Notes: generated by a model from the letters alone, not told the origin. A stretch of 64,000 nt of DNA from Nonomuraea guangzhouensis (GCF_019396345.1 NZ_JAHKRM010000052.1:1-64000); one strand, 5' to 3'; counted from the stretch's first letter, positions 54,314-62,638 are shown. A program made the numbers and translations.

Positions 54314-54342
54314 TTGACACCCCTGGCGGGCAAATTTACGCT
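54314..54342 (+). promoter_or_regulatory. Promoter of the Liv-type ABC importer operon
   Basis: TTGACA (54314-54319), a 17-nt spacer and TACGCT (54337-54342) form a good primary-sigma promoter. Transcription would begin near 54349, inside the downstream operator. Confidence 0.7.
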
Positions 54343-54350
54343 GACCAAAA

Positions 54351-54368
54351 ACCAAGCGAGCGCTAGGC
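54351..54368. promoter_or_regulatory. Operator at the importer transcription start
   Basis: ACCAAGCGAGCGCTAGGC matches CCNAGC-N4-GCTNGG and holds the perfect core AGCG-AG-CGCT. Its place at +1 would give direct repression. Confidence 0.65.
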
Positions 54369-54406
54369 CAAAGAGCTGTGCGCCTTGCCGTACAAAGGTG
54401 AGAACG

Positions 54407-55651
54407 ATGGTGCGACGACATCAGCGGCGGAGTGCGGCGATCCTGGCGGCGGCAATGCTGTTATCAGGGTGCGCGGCCCAGCAGAAGAGCGCGGGCGGGG
54501 GCACGGCGGGCGTGACCGACACGAGCGTGAAGGTCGGCGGGGTGCTGACGAAGACCAGCGCCAGCGGCTACTCCACCAAGGACGCCGAGATCGGGGCGAA
54601 GGCCAGGTTCGAGCGGGCCAACGCCGAAGGCGGCGTCAACGGGCGGAAGATCGAGTTCGTCGGCGCGGAGGACGACAACCAGGACGCGGCCAAGGGCGAC
54701 GCCGCGGCCAAGAAGCTCGTGCAGAAGGACCAGGTGTTCGCGCTGGTGCCGGTGCACGCGCCCAACTTCGGCGGCGCCGCCTTCCTGGAGCAGCAGGGCG
54801 TGCCGTGGTTCGGCTGGGCGACCGGGCCGCAGTGGTGCGGCACGAAGACCGGGTTCGGCTACAGCGGCTGCCTGGCGCCCAAGAAGGGCGCGGGCTCGCA
54901 GACCTGGTGGGGCAGCCAGATGGCCGACCTGCTCGGCGGTGCGAGCGGCAAGACCGTGTACGTGCAGACCACCGACTCCAGCGGCAGCAAGTACGGCGGC
55001 ACCACGATCTCGCAGTCGTTCCAGGCGGCGGGGTTCAAGCTGGTCGGGCTCAACTCCGGCCTGCCCGCCGCGGCGCCGCCGCCCGACTGGCTGCCGTACG
55101 TCAACAAGATCATGACATCCAACGGCGGCAAGGCGCCCGACGTCCTGGTGTCGATCATCGCCGGCACCAAGTTCAACGTGGGCCTCTACTCGGCGCTGAA
55201 ACGGGCCGGGTACAAGGGCGTGCTGACCGACGCCACCAGCTATGACCCGGCCATACTCAAGGACCCGGCGAGCGCGCAGGCGCTGGAGGGCGTGGTGGCC
55301 GCGCCGATGTTCGAGCCGTTCGAGTCGAACGCGCCGGAGATCGCCGCGTTCAAGGCCGACGTCGAGAAGGTGTCGCCCGGCGCCACACTCACCCAGCACA
55401 TGGCCATCGGCTACTGGGCGGCCGACATCTTCCTCGACATGCTGAAGAAGACCGGCAAGGACCTGACCAGGGAGAAGTTCCTGGCCACCGGCAACGGCTC
55501 GTACACCTACGAGAACGCCGGCTTCGGCCGGGTCCAGTACCCCAAGGACCACAGCGAGCCGAACGGCTGTGGCGCCCTGGTCAAGCTGGAGGGCGGCGCC
55601 TTCCGGGTGGCCAAGAGCATGAAGTGCTTCGACAACGTGCCGCTCCAATGA
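54407..55651 (+). CDS. Branched-chain amino acid-type ABC substrate-binding lipoprotein
   Basis: A 414-aa lipoprotein: signal RRSAAILAAAMLLSGC with the lipidated Cys at 22, then a LivK-type periplasmic-binding fold (SVKVGGVLTKTSASGYSTKD, GARFERANAEGGVNG-like stretch, IEFVGAEDDNQDAAKGDAAA). ATG 54407 has AAAGGTGAG upstream. Such receptors are used for amino acids but also for aromatic acids, urea and steroid-like compounds. With the linked LLM and dehydrogenase genes a non-amino-acid ligand is likely (inference). Its stop overlaps the start of the transporter gene (ATGA). Confidence 0.88.
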   Translation: MVRRHQRRSAAILAAAMLLSGCAAQQKSAGGGTAGVTDTSVKVGGVLTKTSASGYSTKDAEIGAKARFERANAEGGVNGRKIEFVGAEDDNQDAAKGDAAAKKLVQKDQVFALVPVHAPNFGGAAFLEQQGVPWFGWATGPQWCGTKTGFGYSGCLAPKKGAGSQTWWGSQMADLLGGASGKTVYVQTTDSSGSKYGGTTISQSFQAAGFKLVGLNSGLPAAAPPPDWLPYVNKIMTSNGGKAPDVLVSIIAGTKFNVGLYSALKRAGYKGVLTDATSYDPAILKDPASAQALEGVVAAPMFEPFESNAPEIAAFKADVEKVSPGATLTQHMAIGYWAADIFLDMLKKTGKDLTREKFLATGNGSYTYENAGFGRVQYPKDHSEPNGCGALVKLEGGAFRVAKSMKCFDNVPLQ

Positions 55652-58296
55652 TCCTTGGTTACCTGCTCAGCGGCCTGGTCACCGGTGCGATCTTCGCCGT
55701 CATGGGGTCGGGCCTGACCCTGTCGTACGCGGCGACCGGGGTGTTCAACTTCGCCCACGGCGCCGTCGGGTTCCTGACCGCGCTGCTGTTCTACCAGCTC
55801 AACCTGGCCGCGGGGTTGCCCGCCTGGCTGGCGGCGCTGCTGGCCGCCGGGGTGTTCGCGCCCGCGCTGGGCTACCTGCTGCACCTGCTGATGTTCAGGG
55901 GGCTCGCCCAGGCGGGGGAGACCGCGCAGATCGTCGGCACGATCGGCCTGACGATCGCGCTGCCCGCGCTCGGCCTGCTCGTCGTGGACCTGCTCGGGCT
56001 GCCGAGGGCCGACGGCACCACCCTGCCGCGCGGTCTCGGGCCGCATCCGGTGCTCGGGTTCGAGGTGCTCGGCGCGCGGCTGGACACCGACCAGCTCATC
56101 ACGTTCTGCTTCTCGGTGGTGGTCGCCGCCGGGCTGTGGGCGTTCATGAGACTCACGCCGTACGGGCTGCGTATGCGGGCCTCCGTCGACCGGCGGCGGC
56201 TGGCCACGCTGCGCGGCATCGACGTGGACGCCACCTCGGCCCTGGCCTGGATGCTCGGGTCGGGGCTGGCGGGGCTCGCCGGGGTGCTGGCCGTACCGGT
56301 GCTCGGGCTCGACGCCACCGCCTACACCGTGCTGCTGTTCGCCTCGGCGACGGCCGCGGTGTTCGGGCGGCTGCGGTCGATCCCGTGGACGTTCGCCGCC
56401 GGGCTGGCACTCGGCGTGGTGCAGAACCTCGTCGCCGGGTACACCGACTTCCTCGAGGAGATCACCGGGTTGCGGACGGCGGTCCCGGTCATCCTGCTGT
56501 TCGCCGGGCTGGTGCTGCTGAACAGGTCGCGGGACCGGGTGGCCGGGAGCGCGGCCGAGGACGCGCCGCCGCCCGACCACCTGGCCGGGGTGCCCGCGTG
56601 GCGACGGCGGCTGCCGTGGGTTTTTGGGCTGGTGGCATTGCTCGTCTTCACCTTCGCCGGTCCCGAGTACTACGTGGACCGCGCGGCGCAGGGGCTCGTG
56701 CTGGCGCTGATCTTCTGCTCGTTCGTGGTGGTGACCGGGATCGGCGGCATGGTGAACCTGGCGCAGGCCGCCTTCGCCTCGATGGCGGCGCTGACCTGCG
56801 GGTGGGCGTTCTCGGCCGGGTGGCCGCTGGTCGTGGCGATCGTGGTGGGGGTGCTGGCGGCCAGTGCGGTGGGCATGCTGGTGGCGCTGCCCGCGCTGCG
56901 GCTCGGCGGGCGGGTGCTCACGCTCGCCACGCTGGCGCTGGCCCTGCTGGCGGACCAGGTGCTGTTCCAGGTGGACGCGTTCAGCAACGGGACGATCGGC
57001 TGGCCGCTGCCCGCGCTCGGCTTCGGGTTCGCCGACACCTCGGATCCGCGGGTGCGGGTGGTGCTGCTGCTCGCGCTGATCGGGCTGGTCGGGCTGCTGG
57101 TGCGCAACCTGGAAAGGTCGGCGTCCGGGCGGGCGATCCTGGCGGTCCGGTCGGCTCCCGCCGCGGCCACCACCTCGGGGCTGTCCGGGCCGCGGGCCAA
57201 GATCGTGCTGTTCGCGCTGGCCTCGGCCATCGCGGGGCTGGGCGGGGTGCTGTTCGCGGTGTCCAAGGGGTCGATCACCGCGACCGATCTGCCGGCGTTC
57301 TCCGGGTTTGTTTGGTTGGCCGTGGTGGTGCTGCAGGGGGTGCGGCGGATCGGCGGGGCGGTGCTGGGCGGGCTGGTGGCTGTGGCGGTGCCGGAGCTGT
57401 TGGAGACGTGGGGGGTGTCGGCGCAGGTGGGGGCGATCCTGTTCGGGGCTGGGGGGATGATTCTGGCCAAGCATCCGGATGGGGTGTTGGCTCAGCTCGC
57501 CGAGTCCCGGCACCGACGGCGCCAGGCGCGGGCCGCCGGCGCCGCCCCGGTGGAGGTCGCGCCCGCTCCGGTGCGGCCCGCGTCCGCCTCCCCAAGCTCA
57601 TCCGGCGCGGTCGCGGAGCCGCTGTTCCGGCTGGAGGGGGTCGTGGCGGGGTACGCCGACTGCACGGTCCTGCGGGGTGTGGATCTCGAGGTGCGGCCCG
57701 GCGAGGTGGTGGCGCTGCTGGGCGCCAACGGCGCGGGCAAGTCCACCACCTGCGCCGTCGCGGCCGGAGACCTGCCGGTGGCCGCCGGACGGGTACTGCT
57801 CGACGGCGTCGACGTCACCGCCTGGCCCGCCCACCGCCGGGCCCGGGCGGGGGTGCTGCTGGCTCCCGAGGGGCGGGGTGTGTTCCCCGGTCTCACCGTG
57901 GAGGAGAACCTGCGTACCTGGCTGGCCGAGCCCGACACCGTCTATGAGCGGATGCCCCAGCTGGCCGCCCGCCGTACCGTGCTCGCCGGCGCGCTGTCCG
58001 GCGGCGAGCAGCAACTGCTCACGCTCGCCCCCGCGCTGGCCCGGCCGCCCAAGGTGCTGATCGCCGACGAGCCGTCGCTGGGCCTGGCGCCGCTCGTCGT
58101 ACGGCAGGTGTTCGAGGTGTTCGCCGAGCTGCGCGAGCGCGGGGTGGCGCTGCTGCTGGTGGAGGAGAAGGCCACCGAGGCGCTGGCGATCGCGGACCGG
58201 GTGGCGTTCATGCGGCTCGGCCGCGTCGTGTGGGCGGGACCGCGCGCCGAGGTGGACGGCGAGCGCCTGACCGCCGCCTACCTGGGGGTGACGTGA
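55648..58296 (+). CDS. Fused LivH-LivM-LivF ABC importer protein
   Basis: An 882-aa polypeptide joins three parts that are usually separate. A LivH-type permease (about 1-290; YLLSGLVTGAIFAVMGSGLT, SYAATGVFNFAHGAVGF) is followed by a LivM-type permease (about 305-620; ALIFCSFVVVTGIGGMVNLA) and then a LivF-type ATPase (about 650-882). The ATPase has Walker A LGANGAGKSTT at about 691, signature LSGGEQQLLT, Walker B VLIADEPS and D-loop LGLAPLV. The signature is followed by PALA rather than the common RALA. Translation is coupled to the binding protein. A Pro/Ala linker joins permease and ATPase. Confidence 0.9.
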   Translation: MILGYLLSGLVTGAIFAVMGSGLTLSYAATGVFNFAHGAVGFLTALLFYQLNLAAGLPAWLAALLAAGVFAPALGYLLHLLMFRGLAQAGETAQIVGTIGLTIALPALGLLVVDLLGLPRADGTTLPRGLGPHPVLGFEVLGARLDTDQLITFCFSVVVAAGLWAFMRLTPYGLRMRASVDRRRLATLRGIDVDATSALAWMLGSGLAGLAGVLAVPVLGLDATAYTVLLFASATAAVFGRLRSIPWTFAAGLALGVVQNLVAGYTDFLEEITGLRTAVPVILLFAGLVLLNRSRDRVAGSAAEDAPPPDHLAGVPAWRRRLPWVFGLVALLVFTFAGPEYYVDRAAQGLVLALIFCSFVVVTGIGGMVNLAQAAFASMAALTCGWAFSAGWPLVVAIVVGVLAASAVGMLVALPALRLGGRVLTLATLALALLADQVLFQVDAFSNGTIGWPLPALGFGFADTSDPRVRVVLLLALIGLVGLLVRNLERSASGRAILAVRSAPAAATTSGLSGPRAKIVLFALASAIAGLGGVLFAVSKGSITATDLPAFSGFVWLAVVVLQGVRRIGGAVLGGLVAVAVPELLETWGVSAQVGAILFGAGGMILAKHPDGVLAQLAESRHRRRQARAAGAAPVEVAPAPVRPASASPSSSGAVAEPLFRLEGVVAGYADCTVLRGVDLEVRPGEVVALLGANGAGKSTTCAVAAGDLPVAAGRVLLDGVDVTAWPAHRRARAGVLLAPEGRGVFPGLTVEENLRTWLAEPDTVYERMPQLAARRTVLAGALSGGEQQLLTLAPALARPPKVLIADEPSLGLAPLVVRQVFEVFAELRERGVALLLVEEKATEALAIADRVAFMRLGRVVWAGPRAEVDGERLTAAYLGVT

Positions 58297-58336
58297 TGTC
58301 CGACGCTTACCTGGGGGTGACGTGATGTCCGGCGTA
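58279..58336 (+). repeat. 29-bp tandem duplication at the livF-like/livG junction
   Basis: Two head-to-tail copies of a 29-bp unit that begins TACCTGGGGGTGACGTGATG cover the end of the fusion gene and the start of the next ATPase. Each contains a TGATG stop-start overlap. Confidence 0.88.
58296..58325 (+). CDS. Nine-codon relay frame created by the duplication
   Basis: ATG 58296 overlaps the stop of the fusion gene (TGATG), encodes MSDAYLGVT, and its TGA overlaps ATG 58325 of the next gene, again TGATG. The GGGGGTGA ribosome-site-like text is copied with it. It probably acts as a translational stepping stone rather than making a useful peptide. Confidence 0.4.
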   Translation: MSDAYLGVT

Positions 58337-59101
58337 CAGGCCGTCGATCGTACGGACGTGGTGCTGGCCGTGGAGGGGGTGTTGGTGGCGTTCGGCGGGG
58401 TCACGGCGCTGGACGCGGTGTCGTTCGAGGTGCCCGAGGGGCAGGTCTGCGGGGTGATCGGGCCGAACGGGGCGGGCAAGACGACGCTGTTCGACGTGGT
58501 GTCGGGGCTGCGCGGGCCGAGCGGCGGCCGGGTGCGCGTGGCGGGCGAGGACGTGACCGGGGTGTCGCCGGTCAAGCGGGCCCGCGCGGGTCTTCGCCGT
58601 ACCTTCCAGCGTACGCAGGTCTTCGGGCGGCTCACCGTGGCCGACAACGTACTGGCGGCGCTGGACTGGCACGGCGGCGGGGGCGGCCTGATGGCCGACC
58701 TGGCCGGCCTGCCCGCGCGGCGGCGGCTGGACCGCGAGCGGCGGGTGCGCGTGGCCGAGGTGCTGGAGCTGTGCGGGCTGGCCGACCTGCGCGACGCCTA
58801 CGCCGCCGCGCTGCCCGTCGGTCAGCGCAGGCTGGTCGAGCTGGCCCGCGCCATCGCCGACCGGCCGCGCCTGCTGCTGCTCGACGAGCCGACCTCGGGC
58901 CTGGACGCGGACCAGACGGTACGGCTGCGCGCGGTCGTCCGCGCGCTGGACACCACGGTGCTGCTGGTCGAGCACGACATGGGCTTCGTCATGGACACCT
59001 GCGACCGGCTCGTCGTCCTGGACCTCGGCCGGGTCATCGCCACCGGCACCCCGGCGGAGATCCGCGACGACCCGGTGGTGCGAGCCGCCTATCTGGGCTG
59101 A
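58325..59101 (+). CDS. LivG-type ABC ATP-binding protein
   Basis: A 258-aa ATPase, the second nucleotide-binding subunit of the importer. Walker A is GPNGAGKTTLFDVVSG (about 49-64), the Q-loop is TFQRTQVF, the signature is the LivG-style LPVGQRRLVELARAI, Walker B is LLLLDEPTSGLD, and the H-loop is VEHDMGFVM. It would pair with the ATPase half of the fusion protein to power import. It is the last gene of the operon. The following 91 nt hold nothing clear. Confidence 0.92.
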   Translation: MSGVQAVDRTDVVLAVEGVLVAFGGVTALDAVSFEVPEGQVCGVIGPNGAGKTTLFDVVSGLRGPSGGRVRVAGEDVTGVSPVKRARAGLRRTFQRTQVFGRLTVADNVLAALDWHGGGGGLMADLAGLPARRRLDRERRVRVAEVLELCGLADLRDAYAAALPVGQRRLVELARAIADRPRLLLLDEPTSGLDADQTVRLRAVVRALDTTVLLVEHDMGFVMDTCDRLVVLDLGRVIATGTPAEIRDDPVVRAAYLG

Positions 59102-59192
59102 AGGGAATACAACTCCTGGCACGACACCATCAGCGCCGCCGGATTCGTCATGGCGCGCCGCCCGCTCCGCGGGCCATCGGGCGATAGCCGGC

Positions 59193-59672
59193 TCAGGAGG
59201 TTCCCGCATTCTGCCGTGCGGCCAGGAAGTCAATGAGTTCGGCCTGTTGCTCGCTGTTGAAGGCACGTTTGGGGAGGAATGCCGCGGGCTGCCTGTTCAC
59301 CAAGAACAGCCAGAACTCTGGAGTTGTCACGACTTGTCCGAACATAGACCACTGCATCGTGGTGCTGTACTGGTCGGTTCGGCACTCGTACCCTTCGCTG
59401 GTCACCCGAATCGTCGTAGGGACGCACATGTAGGCGAGCTGTCGCGTGGCGACCCGGCGGATCGCCCGGGTCGCCACAAAGGGAGCCACGACCGCTGCGA
59501 CGAGCATGCCCACACCCAAAAAGACGGCATCGGCCCAGATGCAGGCGAGTCCTGCCACGACCAGGACCGAGGGCAAGATCCGATAGACCATAACGAGTTG
59601 CCGCTTGAGGCCTTGGCGTAACGCCCGCGCCACTTCGTCGGGAGCGGGTTCATATCTGATCGTGAAGTCCAC
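59193..59672 (-). CDS. YcxB-like membrane protein
   Basis: A 159-aa protein with two adjacent membrane helices (YRILPSVLVVAGLACIWADA, FLGVGMLVAAVVAPFVATRA) and a C-terminal domain resembling YcxB (RVTSEGYECRTDQYSTTMQW, PEFWLFLVNRQPAAFLPKRAF). GTG 59672 is chosen because AAGGAG lies 6 nt upstream; longer frames back to 59705 have no site. Function is unknown. Positions 59706-59901 contain no recognisable gene. Confidence 0.7.
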   Translation of the reverse strand: MDFTIRYEPAPDEVARALRQGLKRQLVMVYRILPSVLVVAGLACIWADAVFLGVGMLVAAVVAPFVATRAIRRVATRQLAYMCVPTTIRVTSEGYECRTDQYSTTMQWSMFGQVVTTPEFWLFLVNRQPAAFLPKRAFNSEQQAELIDFLAARQNAGTS

Positions 59673-59901
59673 CAGTACTCCTTCGCCTGAGCTGCCGATC
59701 ATCATTCACGGACCAGCACCACGTCGCAAACCCTCACGCCTGGTCAGCGAGGAGCCGTTCCAGATCGCAAGATCAGTGACAGAACCAGATCGCGAGCAGA
59801 GAAACAGGACACAAGGTGTCGGGTTTTGAGGCGAGTATGGCTCCACCGATCGGCGTCGATGGCGGACGTCGACCGGGGCCTACGGATAGATAAGGACCTC
59901 A

Positions 59902-60429
59902 ATGCGCGAAACGCCAGAAGAGCTCAAAGAGCTCCAGGCCCTCCTCGAAGCCTCCCTCTCCCGCTCCACCTTGCACCTCCGCTCGATCGTCACCGAGAGC
60001 ACCATGACCGCGGAGCAACTCACCCAGATCTTGACCGGCATGTGTACTCTCGCCCTGTCCACCGTGACGGCGAAGAGCGAGCCGCGGATCAGCGGTGCGG
60101 ACGGGCACTTCCTGCACGGAAAGTGGTACTTCGGCACGGCACGCAGCGCCGCCAAGGCCCGCCACCTCGCCGCCCGCCCCGCGGCCAGCGCCGCGCACAT
60201 GCGAGGGGAGGACCTGGGCGTGTTCACACACGGCGTGGTGGAGATCCTCAACCCTCAAGACGGCGAGCCGGCCCCAGATTGGCCCGACCTGCTCGCGTAC
60301 TTCAAGGACTTCTACGGCGACGACGCCTTCGACTGGGACAACGACGTGGTCTACTACCGGCTGCATCCGCACTGGATGACCGTCTACGCACCCGATGTCG
60401 TGAAGCTCGCTGCGGCGTCCCAGCCCTGA
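59902..60429 (+). CDS. Pyridoxamine 5'-phosphate oxidase-fold flavoprotein
   Basis: A 175-aa protein with a split-barrel fold. MTAEQLTQILTGMCTLALST, EPRISGADGHFLHGKWYFGT and SAAKARHLAARPAASAAHMR follow the order of FMN- or F420-binding members. The C-terminal part (FDWDNDVVYYRLHPHWMTVY) is typical of general-stress and nitroreductase-like relatives. It probably binds a flavin and acts as a small oxidoreductase. No operon partner is evident. Confidence 0.8.
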   Translation: MRETPEELKELQALLEASLSRSTLHLRSIVTESTMTAEQLTQILTGMCTLALSTVTAKSEPRISGADGHFLHGKWYFGTARSAAKARHLAARPAASAAHMRGEDLGVFTHGVVEILNPQDGEPAPDWPDLLAYFKDFYGDDAFDWDNDVVYYRLHPHWMTVYAPDVVKLAAASQP

Positions 60430-60467
60430 TCGCCAGCACGGGCCTTCGCGGGACCGTGTCCCCAATG

Positions 60468-60561
60468 TGCCTGACCGTGTTGACGATCTTCCATTCGAGA
60501 CGGCCGCGCCGGTGCAGTCCCTGCCGCACCCATAGGACGCCGAGTCGCCGGTCTTGCGGGA
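60468..60561 (-). pseudogene. 94-bp fragment of the gene at 62799-63440
   Basis: This stretch matches 63220-63313 over 94 nt without gaps, with six mismatches by eye. It keeps the same minus-strand frame (RLGVLWVRQGLHRRGRLEWK, then IVNTVR), but both gene ends are missing. It is the only relic of a second copy. Confidence 0.8.
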
Positions 60562-60564
60562 CGA

Positions 60565-60957
60565 TCAGGCCGCCTGCTCGTCTGTGGTGCCGTCAGGTGC
60601 CGCCAGCCACGGCATCCGGTGGACGAGGCCGTCGCGCAGCTCGGTGAGGATCGCGATCCGCTCCTCCAGTTGGGCCACCCGCTGTGCGCCGACGCCGTAG
60701 CCGTCGGCGCACACCGGTGAGTAAGAGAACACCTCGGGCAGATCGGCGTCGAGATAGGCCAGGAGGGACTTCACATCCTCCACGGTGAACCCGCAGGACA
60801 GAAGCTCACGGATGTTCCGGACCCTGCGTACCGCGCCGGGCCCATACTGGCGATAACCCGCCGTCGTACGGTCGGACTCCAGCAGGCCCTGCTCCTCGTA
60901 GTAACGCAGGGCACGGGTCGTGGGCCCGGCCTCCGCGGCCAGTTCACCGATCAGCAT
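60565..60957 (-). CDS. MerR-family regulator
   Basis: A 130-aa regulator with a MerR HTH (MLIGELAAEAGPTTRALRYY, EEQGLLESDRTTAGYRQYG) and dimerisation helix, followed by a loop with one Cys (SPVCADGYG). The short length and single Cys resemble SoxR/CueR-like or general stress members. It lies 48 nt downstream of an NADP-dependent oxidoreductase on the same strand, and a MerR-style site precedes that gene, so this protein probably activates the pair. Confidence 0.87.
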   Translation of the reverse strand: MLIGELAAEAGPTTRALRYYEEQGLLESDRTTAGYRQYGPGAVRRVRNIRELLSCGFTVEDVKSLLAYLDADLPEVFSYSPVCADGYGVGAQRVAQLEERIAILTELRDGLVHRMPWLAAPDGTTDEQAA

Positions 60958-61005
60958 TGCAGCCACCCCCGAGTCCGACCGTACGGCTTCACGCACACGT
61001 CAAGG

Positions 61006-62046
61006 TCAACCTCCGAGCTGGACCACCGTCTTCCCGGTGTACGCGCCGTTCACGAGATCGAGGAGGGCCTGCGGCGCCTTGGCCAGCCCATCGATCACCG
61101 TCTCGTCGTAGACGATCGCGCCCTCGCGCAGCCACGTGCGGAACTGCGCGCCGAACTCCGGAGCACGCTCAAGGTGATCGCCCACGGTGAAGCCGCGGAT
61201 GGTGAGGCGTTTGCCAAGGACGCTGAGCAGGTCGCCCGGACCGCCGTCGGGACCGGCCTTGCTCTGCCGGTTCAGGGCTCCGCACACGGCGATGCGTCCA
61301 TGCGGGTTCATGATCTCGATCGCGGCGCGCAACTGTTCCCCGCCCACATTGTCGAAGTAGACGTCGATGCCTTCGGGTGCGGCCTCGCGCAGCCGGTCCG
61401 TGATCGGGCCGTCGTGATAGTCGAAGGCCGCGTCGAACCCGAGTTTCCCGGTCAGATAGTCGACCTTGTCCCGCGATCCGGCGCTGCCGATCACGCGGGC
61501 TGCTCCCTTCAGCCGGGCGATCTGGCCGGCCATGCTCCCGGTCGCCCCCGCCGCACTGGAAACGAAGACGGTATCGCCGGGCCTCAGCTCCGCCGCGTCC
61601 ATGAGCCCGACATAAGCCACCAACCCGAAGCCCAGGTAAGTGGAGGGTGTTGGATACGCGTCCCGGTCGACGCGACGGAACAGCCCGGCATCCGCCACGG
61701 CGTACTCGCGCCAGCCAAGCCGGTGCATCACCAGGTCGCCTTCGCGAAGTGACGAATCCGCGGAGGCGACCACTTCACCGATGGCATCGCCGTACATCAC
61801 CTCGCCGACCTCGTAGCGAGGCATCGGCAGGCAGGATTCGCCCGTGATCAGCATGAGCATGCCGGGATCGAGCGACATGAACAGATTGCGGACCAGGACC
61901 TGACCCGATGCGGGATTGGGGACATCGACCTCGGTGATCGCGAAGTCGCCAGGAGCGGGCAGGCCCTCAGGCCGTGCGACCAGCCGGACCTCCAGCCCGG
62001 TACGGGAGATGCCGGAGAATGTCGAGCTCTTCGAAGATGCGTCCAT
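61006..62046 (-). CDS. NADP-dependent oxidoreductase, prostaglandin-reductase-like MDR
   Basis: A 346-aa zinc-free medium-chain reductase. RLVARPEGLPAPGDFAITEV, LFMSLDPGMLMLI, YLGFGLVAYVGLMDAAELRP, VFVSSAAGATGSMAGQIARL (NADPH motif) and VYFDNVGGEQLRAAIEIM are typical of 2-alkenal/prostaglandin reductases, which reduce activated double bonds or quinones. ATG 62046 gives the family length. It is followed by the MerR gene, and a TTGACC...GGTCAA site lies upstream. Confidence 0.9.
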   Translation of the reverse strand: MDASSKSSTFSGISRTGLEVRLVARPEGLPAPGDFAITEVDVPNPASGQVLVRNLFMSLDPGMLMLITGESCLPMPRYEVGEVMYGDAIGEVVASADSSLREGDLVMHRLGWREYAVADAGLFRRVDRDAYPTPSTYLGFGLVAYVGLMDAAELRPGDTVFVSSAAGATGSMAGQIARLKGAARVIGSAGSRDKVDYLTGKLGFDAAFDYHDGPITDRLREAAPEGIDVYFDNVGGEQLRAAIEIMNPHGRIAVCGALNRQSKAGPDGGPGDLLSVLGKRLTIRGFTVGDHLERAPEFGAQFRTWLREGAIVYDETVIDGLAKAPQALLDLVNGAYTGKTVVQLGG

Positions 62047-62063
62047 GCCGACGACGCTAGGGA

Positions 62064-62085
62064 TTGACCCATGCGTGAAGGTCAA
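62064..62085 (-). promoter_or_regulatory. Likely MerR operator/promoter
   Basis: TTGACC and GGTCAA, 10 nt apart, form an inverted repeat. Read on the minus strand TTGACC is a -35 box, with a CTAGCG -10-like box after 19 nt. The long spacer is the hallmark of MerR-activated promoters. Confidence 0.65.
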
Positions 62086-62119
62086 GCCGTCCGGCCGGTG
62101 GCGGCCTCGGTGATCAAAC

Positions 62120-62638
62120 TCACCAGTTCAGCCGATGCCGCACGAAATCCGGATGGGTCGCGCCGACGTCGATGCCGTTCTCGTCGAGACCGTTGACGAT
62201 CTGGAAGCGGCTGCTGTGGAAGACGAACTCCACCGCGACGGTGCCGTCCGCCAGGTCGAGGCTTGAAGATCGCCACTCGAGCAGAGCGACCTCGGACAGT
62301 TCCTGACCGACGAACGGTTCTAGCCGTTCGTCGGAGCATGACCACTCAGGCGTGAAATCCGGTGACTCCCAGCCGGTGATCGCGGCTGTGGTGTCTCTGG
62401 TGCCCCAGCCGATCGACAACTCGTCGAACTTCCAGTGGCAGATCTCTACCCGCATGCCGTCGAAGTCCAGGACGACTGGGCAGTCGGCGAACCAATCCCC
62501 GTCCTCGGCGAAACGCACGAGCGCGAACCCGGTCAGACGCCGCCCGGCAAGCGCAGCCAGCCGCACTCCGTGTTCTTCGCGGATCGCGGCGATCCCGACC
62601 AGGAAGGTCGGCTCGAAACCGGAGATGCCCATCCTCAC
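62120..62638 (-). CDS. Hypothetical protein
   Basis: A 172-aa soluble protein of mixed composition without recognised motifs. It has two acidic aromatic stretches (FAEDGDWFADCPVVLDFDGM and WSCSDERLEPFVGQELSEVA) and a hydrophobic strand-rich end. It has no membrane helix or signal peptide. GTG 62638 and ATG 62632 are possible starts. It resembles uncharacterised actinobacterial proteins only in general character, and no function is proposed. Confidence 0.6.
   Translation of the reverse strand: MRMGISGFEPTFLVGIAAIREEHGVRLAALAGRRLTGFALVRFAEDGDWFADCPVVLDFDGMRVEICHWKFDELSIGWGTRDTTAAITGWESPDFTPEWSCSDERLEPFVGQELSEVALLEWRSSSLDLADGTVAVEFVFHSSRFQIVNGLDENGIDVGATHPDFVRHRLNW

Noticed and set aside
55507..57513. 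668-codon minus-strand frame opposite the ABC fusion gene
   Set aside because: Its Arg/Gln/His/Pro-rich translation is typical of an antisense shadow, while the plus strand has clear permease motifs.
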